A stretch of 64,000 nucleotides of DNA from Paenibacillus sp. LHD-117 (GCF_030929555.1 NZ_JAVFVT010000003.1:1-64000), one strand, 5' to 3'; counted from the stretch's first letter, positions 21,704 to 34,366 are shown. Translations and numbers: made by a program. The notes: generated by a model from the letters alone, not told the origin.

Positions 21704-22780
21704 TTAGAGATAAACATGTTCGATTTCGTAATGGCGATCGATCGTCAGGTCGACGAACTGGTCATCGATCTGAACGAGCGGTTTAAAAAATTCGGTCGGA
21801 TGCGTCATGACAATCATGCCGAACTGCTCGTTGCTTAGCCGTACCTTCTTGCCGATGAAGTTAGGAATCATATGTTTGATAAAGGTATGGGTCGTGACGG
21901 GATCCAGTTCGTTAAAGCTCAGCCGGTGCAGTTCTTTGAGGACGTATAACAAATCACGTTCCTTCTGATAGACGCGGGCGGAGATCATCGCGCTATAGAT
22001 ATCGACAACGGCGATAATCCTGGAGACCGGATGAATTTCTTCTCCTTTCAAACCGTGCGGATAACCGCTGCCGTCGATGCGTTCGTGATGCTGAAGCGCC
22101 GCGATCGCAAGCGTATCCTCCCGGAACGAGTTCAGAATGATATCATGGCCGTACAACGTATGCCGTTTCACTTCTTCGAATTCATCGCTCGTTAACTTGC
22201 CGGGTTTGTTCAAGATGTCTCCGCTAATTTTGCTCTTGCCGATGTCGTGGAGGAATCCGGCTTTGCCGATTACCGCGGCTTCCTCGGTCGAATAGCCGAG
22301 CCAAGTCGCCAAGTAATACGATAACATTCCGACCTGCACGGAATGCTGGTACGTATAGTCGTCTTCGGTATTCAGAAGCAACAGCATGGATACGACGTCG
22401 CGCTCCAGCTGGAGATTGTTCAGCAGCGGCTGAAGGATTTCGGTCACTTCTTCATCGTTGACGACGCCTTGTTCGAAAGCGGAATCAAACAATTGCTCGA
22501 ACCGTTTGACAGCGTTCTCGTAAATCGGCTGCACCTTGGGAAGCCACTTGGGATTGACGGTGGATTCCAATGTCCGGTTCTGCGCAGGCTCGGCTAGTCC
22601 GAAGGCTGGCGCCGAGTTCCGATCCGAAACGTCGACGTAATCGATCTGATGCTGAAGCAAACGCGAAATTTCGCTCTTGTACAACCTTGTCCCCTTGGAG
22701 AGCACATGAAGCCCATAATTGTTGAAAATATCGTGGCTTAGTTGGTCTCCATCTAGTATATCGCTTACATGAATCCTCAT
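21704..22780 (-). CDS. HD-GYP domain protein (cyclic-di-GMP phosphodiesterase family)
   Basis: 358 residues from the ATG at 22780 (AGAGGTG ahead). N-terminal 110 residues are a poorly conserved region (MRIHVSDILDGDQL). The HD-GYP domain has the HD pair near 178 (FLHDIGKS), the HHERIDGSGYPHGLKG signature and VVDIYSAM. Such proteins hydrolyse cyclic-di-GMP. No receiver or membrane segment is seen, so the input signal is unknown. A related protein is encoded at 27472. Confidence 0.9.
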   Translation of the reverse strand: MRIHVSDILDGDQLSHDIFNNYGLHVLSKGTRLYKSEISRLLQHQIDYVDVSDRNSAPAFGLAEPAQNRTLESTVNPKWLPKVQPIYENAVKRFEQLFDSAFEQGVVNDEEVTEILQPLLNNLQLERDVVSMLLLLNTEDDYTYQHSVQVGMLSYYLATWLGYSTEEAAVIGKAGFLHDIGKSKISGDILNKPGKLTSDEFEEVKRHTLYGHDIILNSFREDTLAIAALQHHERIDGSGYPHGLKGEEIHPVSRIIAVVDIYSAMISARVYQKERDLLYVLKELHRLSFNELDPVTTHTFIKHMIPNFIGKKVRLSNEQFGMIVMTHPTEFFKPLVQIDDQFVDLTIDRHYEIEHVYL

Positions 22781-22931
22781 AGAGACACCTCTAATTATGG
22801 TTAGTATGTATGAGACCAACGGCAGATAGGCTTGCAGTTCTATCCGCGCATATTCAATTTGTGATCGCTCAGATATATAGATAGTAACAACCAATCCACG
22901 TATTGGCAATACGAAAGTCGTCTAAATGATG

Positions 22932-23966
22932 CTAAATACCTAATAATTCGGCATAAATCGACCTTGCTTTCGACGTTTCCTCGGTCCCCTGGATGATGGC
23001 GCGCCCATCGGAAAATAAAACGAATGTCATATCGTTTTTCAGCTTGACGCGGAGAAGGTAAGGATTTTGATCTAGTTCCCCTGCGGCAGACAACCGCTCT
23101 GCCAGCTGACCGAGATCTAGCGCGACCTTCGTCCCCGGCGTCAAATGGACGGAATTGCGTCCGCATAATGCTGCGGCAATCGGGACTTGCTCATCGTGAT
23201 CCAGGTATTCGAACCGGCGCTCCTCCCCGCATACGGGACAGTCGGGACGTTTGGCATGCCGGATCGAAAGCGGCAGCCAGGCATGATTCCACAAGTCGGC
23301 TTGAAACAGCGTGCCGTGCAGCGCTTCCCGGTTGCCGGAGAGCAGCTTCAGCGCCTCCGTTGCCTGCAGCGAACCGATGACGTCCACGATGGGGGAGATG
23401 ACGCCTGCCGTCTCGCATGTATCCGAGGCGCCAGGCGGCGGCGTCTCTGGAAATACGCAGCGGTAACACGGCGTCTCGTCCGGGAGGATCGTCATGGTCA
23501 TGCCCGAGGCGCCGACGGCGCCGCCATAGATCCATGGCACGCCATGTTTGATGGCGTAATCATTAACGAGATAACGGACCGTAAAGTTATCCGTTCCGTC
23601 TACGATCAGCTCGACGCCATCCAGGAGCGACTCGGCATTGTCCGCGCTCAGGTCGGCGGCAACCGCCTCGATGGCTACGGTTCCGTTCATGGCGCCGAGC
23701 CGGCGCGCAGCAGCTTCCGCTTTGGGCAGCAGATCCTCCGCGTCCTGCTCCGTGTAAAGAAGCTGTCGCTGTAGGTTACTCCATTCGACGATGTCGCGGT
23801 CGATGAGACGGACGAACCCGACGCCGGAACGTACCAGATGCTGGGCTATGACGCAGCCGAGCGCCCCTACGCCAACGACGGCGACTCGCGCATCCGCGAG
23901 CCGCTTCTGTCCGGTCTCGCCGATCGGACGGAACCGCATCTGCCTTGCATATCGCGTTACATCCAT
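22932..23966 (-). CDS. moeB: MoeB/ThiF-family adenylyltransferase (molybdopterin synthase activation)
   Basis: 344 residues from the ATG at 23966 (AAGGAGGA ahead). E1-like fold: nucleotide motif GVGALGCVIAQHLVRSG, DRDIVEWSNLQRQ, DGTDNFTVRYLVND, and two zinc CxxC pairs (CYRC, CPVC). It adenylates the C-terminal glycine of MoaD. A C-terminal tail of about 80 residues (CGRNSVHL...SDGRAIIQGT) is shared with the thiF product at 33239. It follows the moaD-moaE fusion by 13 bases on the same strand, which supports the molybdopterin role over a thiazole role. Confidence 0.88.
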   Translation of the reverse strand: MDVTRYARQMRFRPIGETGQKRLADARVAVVGVGALGCVIAQHLVRSGVGFVRLIDRDIVEWSNLQRQLLYTEQDAEDLLPKAEAAARRLGAMNGTVAIEAVAADLSADNAESLLDGVELIVDGTDNFTVRYLVNDYAIKHGVPWIYGGAVGASGMTMTILPDETPCYRCVFPETPPPGASDTCETAGVISPIVDVIGSLQATEALKLLSGNREALHGTLFQADLWNHAWLPLSIRHAKRPDCPVCGEERRFEYLDHDEQVPIAAALCGRNSVHLTPGTKVALDLGQLAERLSAAGELDQNPYLLRVKLKNDMTFVLFSDGRAIIQGTEETSKARSIYAELLGI

Positions 23967-23979
23967 GCGGAATCCTCCT

Positions 23980-24726
23980 TTACTCGGGCTGCAGAGCGGC
24001 TGTCGGGTCCCATGGGCCAAGCTGATGTCCCTTCCACTCGGAGCCGTCCTCCCATATTTCTTTTTTCCAAATCGGAACGATTTGCTTCAACCGTTCGATC
24101 GCGTATCTGCTCGCTTCGTAGCAATACTCCCGATGTGGGGCGGACACGGCAATGACGACGCTCGTCTCCGCAAGGCCAACGACTCCTATGCGATGCGTGA
24201 TTGCGCATAACGCGCCGGGCCACCTGTCGCCGATCTCGGCGCCGATCTGCTCCATGGTCGCAACGGCCATCGGTTCGTAGGCCTCGTATTCGAGCCTGAC
24301 GGTGCGCTGTCCGTGCGTCCATTCCCGCGTCGTCCCGACGAACGCAATCGCTGCGCCGTGCTCCTTGACGATGACTTTGGCGAGGACGTCATCGGTCTCG
24401 ATCCGTTCGTTGGTAATCGCAAATTTGGGCGCCGATGCCAAGTTTTCAATTTCTCCGGATCCTTCGAGCTCCTCGCCCCCGGATACGGGAGGGAGCAGCG
24501 CGAGCTCGTCCGTCGCGCGAATCAGGTCGCCGTCCGCGACGTACGCGTGGTTGCGCGCCACGAAACAAATCGCAAGCAAGGATGAATGCTCCGCATGCGT
24601 CCTCGCGATCCACGATTTCAGCTCCCCCGCGGTCAGCTGATCCGATTCGCTCTCCAACGTTAGCTGCGCTGTGCCAAGCCGTTCCGGCAATCCGGCGAAC
24701 AGCTTGATTTTCCATGTATGGTTCAT
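23980..24726 (-). CDS. MoaD-MoaE fusion: both subunits of molybdopterin synthase
   Basis: 248 residues. Residues 1-84 are a ubiquitin-like MoaD domain ending PPVSGG (G83-G84). From about 100 onward is MoaE (FVGTTREW, YEAYEPMA, HRIGVVGL, and the active-site lysines in VPIWKKE). MoaD's glycine pair must normally be a free C-terminus to be thiocarboxylated, but here it is followed by EELEG, so cleavage after G84 or an unusual mechanism is needed. The mycobacterial fusion MoaX is a precedent. First gene of the leftward pair with moeB, divergent from moaA. Confidence 0.92.
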   Translation of the reverse strand: MNHTWKIKLFAGLPERLGTAQLTLESESDQLTAGELKSWIARTHAEHSSLLAICFVARNHAYVADGDLIRATDELALLPPVSGGEELEGSGEIENLASAPKFAITNERIETDDVLAKVIVKEHGAAIAFVGTTREWTHGQRTVRLEYEAYEPMAVATMEQIGAEIGDRWPGALCAITHRIGVVGLAETSVVIAVSAPHREYCYEASRYAIERLKQIVPIWKKEIWEDGSEWKGHQLGPWDPTAALQPE

Positions 24727-24839
24727 TTATGTATAACTCCTTGTAACGGCCTAAGAATAGGGTCCGAAGATGCTTCTAGAATACCATAAAAGCAAAAAAA
24801 ATGTTATGCTGTAAGGTATACAGGAAGGTGGTGGACGGC

Positions 24840-25841
24840 GTGCTGGAGCTGAAGGATCGGTTTGGAAGAAAACATGATTACTTAAGGATTTCGGTAACCG
24901 ACCGGTGCAATTTGCGCTGTCTGTACTGCATGCCGGAAGAAGGCGTGGAATTTACCGAATCGGAGAACGTGCTTCGTTACGACGAGATCGTCGAGGTCGT
25001 GGAGACGGGCGCGTCACTCGGCATTACGAAGCTTAGAATAACGGGCGGCGAGCCGCTCATCAGGCCGAATCTGGACGGGCTGATCGCCAGATTGTCCAGC
25101 ATCCCGGGCATAACGGACATCGCGTTGACGACGAACGGGATCTTTTTGGCCAAGCAGGCGAAGGCGCTCAAGGAAGCGGGCTTAAACAGGGTGAACATCA
25201 GCCTTGATACTCTAGATGCGGCTAGGTTTCGGTTCATCGCAAGGCGCGGAGAGCTGAAGCGGGTATTGGAAGGCATCGAGGCGGCTGCGGACGCCGGCTT
25301 CGATCCGATCAAGCTGAACTGCGTGCTGCTTAAGGGCGTGAACGAAGACGAAATCGCGCAGTTTCTTAAGCTTGCTTACGAACGGCCGCTCCATGTCCGG
25401 TTCATCGAATACATGCCGATCGGACATGCCGACGAGAATTGGCGAAATCATTATTTGCCTCTCTCCCGCGTGCTGGAGATCGCCGAGCAGGAAGGCTATG
25501 AATTGTCGCGAAGAGAGCAGGTCCGCGGGAACGGGCCTTCCGACGATTGGCAAATGGCGGGCGCGGTCGGCTCGTTCGGGCTCATTCATCCGATCAGCGA
25601 CCACTTCTGCAGCAACTGCAACCGCCTTCGCCTTACGGCCGACGGGAATCTGAAGCCATGCCTCTACTGGATGGATGAGCTGAACGTCAAAAACGCGCTC
25701 GGGGACCGAGACGCCATGAAGGAGCTGTTCTTCAAAGCGATGGACATCAAACCTGAGAATCACGAGATGGCGGCCAAGCTTGCCGACAACGCGTTATCCC
25801 ATGTCCCTACGGAACGTCGTATGTCGCAAATCGGGGGATAA
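24840..25841 (+). CDS. moaA: GTP 3',8-cyclase MoaA
   Basis: 333 residues from a GTG at 24840 (AGGAAGGTGG eight bases upstream). Radical SAM enzyme catalysing the first step of molybdopterin synthesis. The N-terminal cluster is CNLRCLYC (C23, C27, C30), with TGGEPLIRPN for SAM. The second cluster comes from FCSNCNRLR and the later CL. The C-terminal GG that lines the active site is present. Divergent from moaDE; I see no molybdenum-cofactor riboswitch in the 113-base gap. Confidence 0.96.
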   Translation: MLELKDRFGRKHDYLRISVTDRCNLRCLYCMPEEGVEFTESENVLRYDEIVEVVETGASLGITKLRITGGEPLIRPNLDGLIARLSSIPGITDIALTTNGIFLAKQAKALKEAGLNRVNISLDTLDAARFRFIARRGELKRVLEGIEAAADAGFDPIKLNCVLLKGVNEDEIAQFLKLAYERPLHVRFIEYMPIGHADENWRNHYLPLSRVLEIAEQEGYELSRREQVRGNGPSDDWQMAGAVGSFGLIHPISDHFCSNCNRLRLTADGNLKPCLYWMDELNVKNALGDRDAMKELFFKAMDIKPENHEMAAKLADNALSHVPTERRMSQIGG

Positions 25842-25868
25842 GTTTACGGGCGGAAGGCGGTGCTTCGG

Positions 25869-27314
25869 ATGAGAGATAACTTCGAAAGCTTGGAGAAAAA
25901 AGTAGTGCTCATGCACAGCAACGATATTCATAGCCGCCTGGAGAACGCCGCGAGAATCGCCTCTATCATCGCGGAAGAACGGAGAACATGGGGAGCGGAT
26001 CGCGTGCTGGCCGTCGATTGCGGCGATCATATGGACCGCATGAGGCAGGAGACGGAAGGAAGCGAGGGTCTCGTGAACGTCAGGCTGCTTCAGGAGGCCG
26101 GGTACGAAGCCGTCACGCTCGGCAATAACGAAGGGTTGACCTATACGCCGGAAGTGCTGGCTAGCCTGTACGGGAACGTTGCCGAATTCGGGGTCATATG
26201 CGCCAATATGGCGCTCAGCGAATCGGGGGAATGCCCGGATTGGATGAGTCCGAGCCGCGTGCTGCGGAAGAACGGCCTTCGCATCGGCCTGATCGGCGCA
26301 ACCGCCAACTTTTGCGAATTTTACGAGCTGCTTGGCTGGAAGACAACCGATCCGCTGGAGGCGATCCGCGTCCAAGCGGAGCGGCTGAAGGACGAGTCGG
26401 ACGTCATCATCGTTATGTCTCATCTCGGAATTGCGCTGGATCGAACCATCGCGGAAGAAATTCCCGGCATTCATCTTATTGTGGGCGGCCACACCCATCA
26501 CTTGCTAGAGGAGCCGCTGCTCGTGAACGGCGCCATGATTTGCGCGGCCGGTAAATTCGGCGATTACGTAGGCAGGGTCGAGATCACATGGGACGAGGAC
26601 GCGTCCCGCCCTGTCCTCCGCGGTTCCTGCGTGCCGACCGGCGCTTTCTCCGGGAAGGAAGAAGCGGAGGCATGCATTAGCTCTTACCGCGAATCGAGCC
26701 GTCTTAAGCTGGGGAGAGTCGCTGCCGTTCTGAAAGAGCCGCTTCCGTCCAACGCGGCTAAGGAGAATCCGCTCGCGAATTTGCTTGCCGCCGGGCTGAG
26801 ACGCTGGACGAATGCAGAGATCGGGCTTGTCAACGCGGGCCAGCTGCTTGGCGGTCTGGCGAAAGGCGATGTAACCGCCGGCGAGCTGCATGCCATTTGT
26901 CCGTCGCCGATAAACCCATGCAGGATGAGCATTCGCGGTTCTAAACTTCGAACCGCGCTGGAGCAGTCGCTTATGGATTCGTACATTCATAAGCCAATCA
27001 AGGGTTTTGGCTTCCGTGGAGAGGTGCTGGGCACGCTTGCGATCGACGGCATGACGGTGACTTACGATATGGACCGGCCGGACTTGGATCGGATCATGCA
27101 AATCGTAGTGAACGGAGAGGCGTTCGACGATGATCGGCTGTACGCGGTCGGATCGATCGATATGTTCAGCTTTAAAGTCGGCTACGAGTCGCTTGCGGAG
27201 GCGGAGAGCTTCCAGTTTTACCTTCCGGAGTTCATTCGCGACGTCATTGAGCGCGAATTGGATCATTCGGAGTCTTTGATGAGCTGCAGAGAGAATCGAT
27301 GGCACCGCCGTTAG
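25869..27314 (+). CDS. yunD: YunD-like 5'-nucleotidase/metallophosphoesterase
   Basis: 481 residues. N-terminal metallophosphoesterase domain: HSNDIHSRLEN, DCGDHMDR, LGNNEG, MSHLGIALD and GGHTHHLLE. The C-terminal half fits the 5'-nucleotidase specificity domain (NPLANLLAAGLRRWTNAEIG...). No signal peptide, so cytoplasmic, unlike secreted UshA-type enzymes. YunD relatives are putative nucleotide phosphatases of unproven substrate. Starts 27 bases after moaA and may share its transcript. An alternative GTG start at 25860 is possible. Confidence 0.88.
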   Translation: MRDNFESLEKKVVLMHSNDIHSRLENAARIASIIAEERRTWGADRVLAVDCGDHMDRMRQETEGSEGLVNVRLLQEAGYEAVTLGNNEGLTYTPEVLASLYGNVAEFGVICANMALSESGECPDWMSPSRVLRKNGLRIGLIGATANFCEFYELLGWKTTDPLEAIRVQAERLKDESDVIIVMSHLGIALDRTIAEEIPGIHLIVGGHTHHLLEEPLLVNGAMICAAGKFGDYVGRVEITWDEDASRPVLRGSCVPTGAFSGKEEAEACISSYRESSRLKLGRVAAVLKEPLPSNAAKENPLANLLAAGLRRWTNAEIGLVNAGQLLGGLAKGDVTAGELHAICPSPINPCRMSIRGSKLRTALEQSLMDSYIHKPIKGFGFRGEVLGTLAIDGMTVTYDMDRPDLDRIMQIVVNGEAFDDDRLYAVGSIDMFSFKVGYESLAEAESFQFYLPEFIRDVIERELDHSESLMSCRENRWHRR

Positions 27315-27471
27315 GTGGATTTCGTCGAAATTATGCAGTATTTCGGAGAAAAATGTCGAACTTTTAGCATAATATGGTTGCGTAAAAACGCATTTTCACG
27401 TAAATTAACAATACAAGCGGGTAAATCCGATATGTATAGTTAAGAAGTCACAGCGGGGAAGGACCGAGAAA

Positions 27472-28590
27472 ATGCGTTTGCTATCCATTACGCAATGCAA
27501 GCCGGGCATGAGACTGGCCAAAAAAATATTTTCGGAAGACGGCATCGTCCTGCTCGGTGACCGTATGGAGCTGACGAACCGACTAATCACCCGGTTGGCT
27601 GAATGCGGCGTTCAATACGTGTACGTCGAGGACTCGAGAACTGAGGATATCATCCCGCCTTCCCTGATCCGCGAAGAAACGTTCCGTATGGCCATCAAGG
27701 AAATTCGCACGAATTTCCGTGAGATGATGGACCGTCCGCATAAGCGGAAGGGCGCCGCATACCCGTATATCGCCCAGCCCTTCAAAGCCATGATGAATTT
27801 AATCATAGACGATTTATCGAACCAAGAAGAAGCGATGATCATGCTCATGAACATGGGTACTGTGGACCACTACTTGTTCCAGCATTCGCTTAACGTATGC
27901 GTATATTCCACGCTGCTAGGACTTTCGAACGGTTATTCGCGCGAGGAAGTGACGACGCTGGGGCTTGGAGCGCTGCTTCACGACATCGGCAAGACGCAGA
28001 TCAACGTCAACGTGCTGAAGAAACCGGATAAACTTACAAACGATGAATTCGAGCTCATGAAACGGCATCCGCAGATCGGATTCGAGCTGCTCAAGGATGA
28101 GCCGAACTTGCCGCTGATCGTCGCGCATTGCGCGTTCCAGCATCATGAACGATTAGACGGAAGCGGATATCCGCGCGGGATCAAAGGAAACGAAATTCAC
28201 GATTACGCGAAGTGGATCGGGTTGGTCGATTCTTACGACGCGATGACGACGAATCGGGTATATCGCGCTCCAATGCTGCCGCACGATGCGATGGAACGGC
28301 TGTATGCCGGTTCCGGAACGCTCTACGAGCAGCGAATGCTTCAACTGTTCCGGGATAAGGTTGCCATCTACCCAATCGGAATGACGGTCAGCTTGAAGAC
28401 GGGCGAGCGCGGCGTCGTGGTCGACCTGAACAATGCCTACCCGCATAGGCCTGTCGTCCGGATATTGAGCAACGAGGCGGGAGAAGATTTGAAGGTGCCA
28501 TACGAGATCGACTTGTCCAAGCAGCTGACGGTCATGATCGTGGGAGTGAACGATCAAGAGACCGATGTTCCCCTCGTATCCGGCATCTGA
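27472..28590 (+). CDS. HD-GYP domain protein
   Basis: 372 residues. An N-terminal region of about 125 residues is followed by an HD-GYP domain with HD near 170 (LLHDIGKT), HHERLDGSGYPRG near 224 and VDSYDAMT. A C-terminal beta-rich tail (GMTVSLKTGERGVVVDLN) resembles the end seen in several Paenibacillus HD-GYP proteins. Predicted cyclic-di-GMP phosphodiesterase, cytoplasmic. Similar in layout to the protein encoded at 21704, so the two probably arose by an old duplication. Confidence 0.9.
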   Translation: MRLLSITQCKPGMRLAKKIFSEDGIVLLGDRMELTNRLITRLAECGVQYVYVEDSRTEDIIPPSLIREETFRMAIKEIRTNFREMMDRPHKRKGAAYPYIAQPFKAMMNLIIDDLSNQEEAMIMLMNMGTVDHYLFQHSLNVCVYSTLLGLSNGYSREEVTTLGLGALLHDIGKTQINVNVLKKPDKLTNDEFELMKRHPQIGFELLKDEPNLPLIVAHCAFQHHERLDGSGYPRGIKGNEIHDYAKWIGLVDSYDAMTTNRVYRAPMLPHDAMERLYAGSGTLYEQRMLQLFRDKVAIYPIGMTVSLKTGERGVVVDLNNAYPHRPVVRILSNEAGEDLKVPYEIDLSKQLTVMIVGVNDQETDVPLVSGI

Positions 28591-28695
28591 CCACATCAGG
28601 AAGTTTAAGTTCTTTAAAGCGACATAGCGTAAAAGAAGATCTTTCTGATTGGCGATAAAAACTTCCGCTTAAACGCGGTCGCACATCCTCGAATT

Positions 28696-28756
28696 ACTCC
28701 GATTGGAGTTTTTCTCATGAACGCGAAAGAAGCAGAGGCCGCAAGGCCTCTTTTTT
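28696..28756 (+). terminator. Two small tandem terminators
   Basis: ACTCC-GATT-GGAGT followed by TTTT, then AGAGGCC-GCAA-GGCCTCT followed by T5 (28734-28756). They end the HD-GYP transcript. The 100 bases before them carry no gene; an AAAAACT there could also pair with the AGTTTTT of the first hairpin. Confidence 0.7.
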
Positions 28757-28876
28757 GGCGCCGCGAACGGTAGAAAACGGCCTGCGGTTTGCGATTGCAT
28801 TTGCTTCCCGTACCGTCTGACATTACAATAAAAGAAGTGCATAAAGACTAGAACTGAAGTAAGGTGCTGAAAGCCG

Positions 28877-30043
28877 ATGAAACCAATAAACATGCTAGAT
28901 ACGAGTTTTCCACATATAGGAATGAAGTCCCGCGGGACGTTGCCTCCACTAACGCCTTCCAATGATCCATGGGACCCTCTTAATTCCTTAAAGCAATACG
29001 GCCGCCACCGGCTGACGAGCGTGGAGATGACGGTCACGAACCTGTGCAACATGCGCTGCGAGCATTGCGCCGTTGGCGATACCCTGGTCATGATGGAGCC
29101 AGCCAAAATTCCGCTGGATCAAATGCTGAAGCGTTTGGACGAGGTCGAGCATTTGGAGACGATCAGCATTACGGGCGGCGAGCCGACCTTCTCGGAACGT
29201 ACGGTCAAGGATTATATGGTTCCTCTCCTGCAGTATGCCAGAAACCGAGGCATCCGCTCGCAGATCAATTCCAACGTAACGCTGCCGTACGGCAGGTATG
29301 AGCTGCTCGCTCCTTATCTCGACGTCATGCATATATCCTTCAACTACACATCGGCGGATGATTTCCACGAGATCGGTTTCGCCAAAGCCGGACATTCCGT
29401 GTCGAAGGAAGCGGCCGCAAAGCTTTACGGCCGGATGATCGACAACGCGAAGAGACTAAGCGACGCGGGCGTGCTCGTGTCCGCCGAGTCGATGATCAAC
29501 TATCGGACGTACGACCGGATCGACGAGATTCATCGGCTCATCGTGGAGATGGGCTGCGGGCGACATGAAGTCCATCCGATGTACCCTAGCTCCTTCGCCA
29601 AAGATCTGCCCATCATTAAGAAAGAACAAATGCGAAGTGCAGTGGAGCTGCTGCTGGACAACCGCGACCCGTCGGTCTGGATGCTGTTCGGAACGCTTCC
29701 GTTCTACCATTGCAGCGACGATGCGGAAGACCGGAGGCTGCTTCGTAGACTTGCGGGCGAGCCGAACGTGACGGTCAGGAACGACCCGGACGGGCGCAAC
29801 CGGCTGAATGTCAACCTATTCACGGGCGACGTGTTCGTGACCGACTTCTCCGACGTGCCGGCTTTCGGCAACATCGCCGATTCGAAGCTGGACGACGTGT
29901 TCGAGAAGTGGCTGCAGCATTCGCTTGCCCAAAGCGTGAACTGCCATTGCCCCGCCGCCGCTTGCTGCGGTCCGAACTTGCTAGTGAAAGACATGTACTA
30001 CCGAGACGTTGATTTCCACATGCGCGAAGCAAGATTGGAATAG
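28877..30043 (+). CDS. yfkAB: Radical SAM protein YfkAB
   Basis: 388 residues. Radical SAM cluster motif CNMRCEHC and SITGGEPTFSE near the N-terminus. The family-specific CxCxxxxC motif appears near the end as CHCPAAAC. This matches the YfkAB family of Firmicutes, whose substrate is unknown; the extra cysteines may hold a second Fe-S cluster, as in SPASM-type enzymes. Followed 26 bases later by the AI-2E-family permease. Confidence 0.92.
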   Translation: MKPINMLDTSFPHIGMKSRGTLPPLTPSNDPWDPLNSLKQYGRHRLTSVEMTVTNLCNMRCEHCAVGDTLVMMEPAKIPLDQMLKRLDEVEHLETISITGGEPTFSERTVKDYMVPLLQYARNRGIRSQINSNVTLPYGRYELLAPYLDVMHISFNYTSADDFHEIGFAKAGHSVSKEAAAKLYGRMIDNAKRLSDAGVLVSAESMINYRTYDRIDEIHRLIVEMGCGRHEVHPMYPSSFAKDLPIIKKEQMRSAVELLLDNRDPSVWMLFGTLPFYHCSDDAEDRRLLRRLAGEPNVTVRNDPDGRNRLNVNLFTGDVFVTDFSDVPAFGNIADSKLDDVFEKWLQHSLAQSVNCHCPAAACCGPNLLVKDMYYRDVDFHMREARLE

Positions 30044-30069
30044 AATTAGAGCAAGGAGGGATATCCCGC

Positions 30070-31101
30070 ATGTCGATTCGGACAATCGTACTCATCGCAG
30101 TAGGCTTATTGCTCATTTATTTGGTATTTACCGTAGGCGCGCCGTTCCTGTTGGCGCTTGTCGTGGCGATCTTCCTGGAGCCCCTGAACGGCCTGCTCAT
30201 GAAGAGATTCCGATTGAACCGGCTGGTATCCTCCGTCATATCCAGCACCTTGTTCACCGCGATTCTCGTCGGTCTGATCGTGCTGCTCGGGATGAAAATC
30301 ATCGCCGAGCTGATCGCCTTCCTGGAAAAGGTGCCGAATTATTTCGAGAACGCAAATTCGTTCGTCGATCAGCTGCTCGCCGACGCCAAAGGTCTGTACC
30401 AGAACTTCCCGCCAGACGCCGTCGCTACGCTGGAAGAGTATCTGATGAGCCTGACGAATACCATCACGTCGATGGTCGGCAAGCTCTCGACGACCATCGT
30501 CGGTTTCGCCTCGACGCTGCCTGGCATGTTCATCTTCTTCATCGTTTTCCTGGTCGCGGTTTATATGTTCAGCTTCAGTCTGAACACGATGAAAGCGTCC
30601 GTGTTGTCCTTTTTCGAGGAATCGTCGAGGCCGCAAGTGGATCAAATGCTGAACAACCTGCGCAAGTCGATCTTCGGATTTCTTCGCTCCCAGATTATTC
30701 TAAGCGGTATGACGTATATCGTCTCGCTGATCGGACTCTTGATTCTGGGCATCAAATATCCGATGGCGATCGCGCTCGTGATCATTATCGTGGACATCAT
30801 GCCGATTCTGGGAACGGGCTCCGTGCTTGTCCCTTGGGCATCCTATCTCATTCTGACCGGCGATATTTTCACAGGTGTCGGCTTGATCGTGTTGTTCCTC
30901 GTCATCACTGTATTCCGTCGCATCGTCGAACCGAAAATTCTCGGCGATTCCGTTGGCATCGGCGCGCTGCCCGCGCTCATCAGCCTTTATGTCGGCTTTA
31001 AGCTTGTTGGCGTAATCGGCGTCTTTATCGGTCCGCTGATCGTCATTATTTATATGGCGGCAAGGCAAGCGGGATTGTTCCAGACGAAGATTAAGTTGTA
31101 G
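30070..31101 (+). CDS. AI-2E family transporter (PerM/YtvI-like)
   Basis: 343 residues with the family layout: membrane helices at the N-terminus (LLLIYLVFTVGAPFLLALVV), an amphipathic central region with LPGMFIFFIVFLVAVYMFSF, and a conserved late segment (DIMPILGTGSVLVPWA, VEPKILGDSVGIGALPAL). Family members have been linked to autoinducer-2 export, Na+/H+ exchange or sporulation depending on the branch; the substrate cannot be told here. Start ATG with GCAAGGAGGG upstream. Confidence 0.9.
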   Translation: MSIRTIVLIAVGLLLIYLVFTVGAPFLLALVVAIFLEPLNGLLMKRFRLNRLVSSVISSTLFTAILVGLIVLLGMKIIAELIAFLEKVPNYFENANSFVDQLLADAKGLYQNFPPDAVATLEEYLMSLTNTITSMVGKLSTTIVGFASTLPGMFIFFIVFLVAVYMFSFSLNTMKASVLSFFEESSRPQVDQMLNNLRKSIFGFLRSQIILSGMTYIVSLIGLLILGIKYPMAIALVIIIVDIMPILGTGSVLVPWASYLILTGDIFTGVGLIVLFLVITVFRRIVEPKILGDSVGIGALPALISLYVGFKLVGVIGVFIGPLIVIIYMAARQAGLFQTKIKL

Positions 31102-31119
31102 CGATCAAGAAGAATATGG

Positions 31120-31149
31120 TTGACAGCCGTCCGCGGCTGGCAGTATAGT
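31120..31149 (+). promoter_or_regulatory. Sigma-A promoter of the thiamin operon
   Basis: TTGACA (31120-31125), 18-base spacer, TATAGT (31144-31149). It is close to consensus and starts transcription just before the TPP aptamer. Confidence 0.8.
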
Positions 31150-31159
31150 CAAACAAGGA

Positions 31160-31250
31160 AATCCACTAGGGGCGCCGAAAGGCTGAGATAAAGCGATTGC
31201 TTTGGTCCCTTTGAACCTGATCTGGGTCATGCCAGCGTAGGAAAGTGGGA
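31160..31250 (+). ncRNA. TPP riboswitch aptamer (THI element)
   Basis: The conserved core is present in order: CCACTAGGGGCGCC, GGCTGAGAT, CCCTTTGAACCTGATCTGGG, TCATGCCAGCGTAGG and the closing GAAAGTGG that pairs with the opening CCACT. It binds thiamin pyrophosphate and lies upstream of thiC, its most common target. About 190 bases separate it from the terminator hairpin at 31438; that spacer contains no gene. Confidence 0.95.
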
Positions 31251-31437
31251 CACAGAATTCGGCCTATGCCAGTCGCGGATGTTTGAAACTCCGCTTGGCC
31301 GGATCGTCGTCAATGCGCGCAGCCGCGACGCGAACCTAGTAGGAGCTTGTTGACGGGACTCTATTCGTCAGCAATGTCCCATCGAAGTTCCGAGCGCGTC
31401 GGCCAGCGCCCGTAAACTTTCTCATATGTTGCGTATG

Positions 31438-34362
<2,925 letters not shown>

Positions 34363-34366
<4 letters not shown>

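Noticed and set aside
24727..24839. Possible molybdenum-cofactor riboswitch upstream of moaA
   Set aside because: The divergent gap is only 113 bases, and I could not find the conserved helices.
30009..31001. 330-codon alternative frame overlapping the AI-2E-family permease gene
   Set aside because: Arg/His-rich translation without membrane helices; the overlapping frame gives a complete, recognisable permease with a good ribosome binding site.
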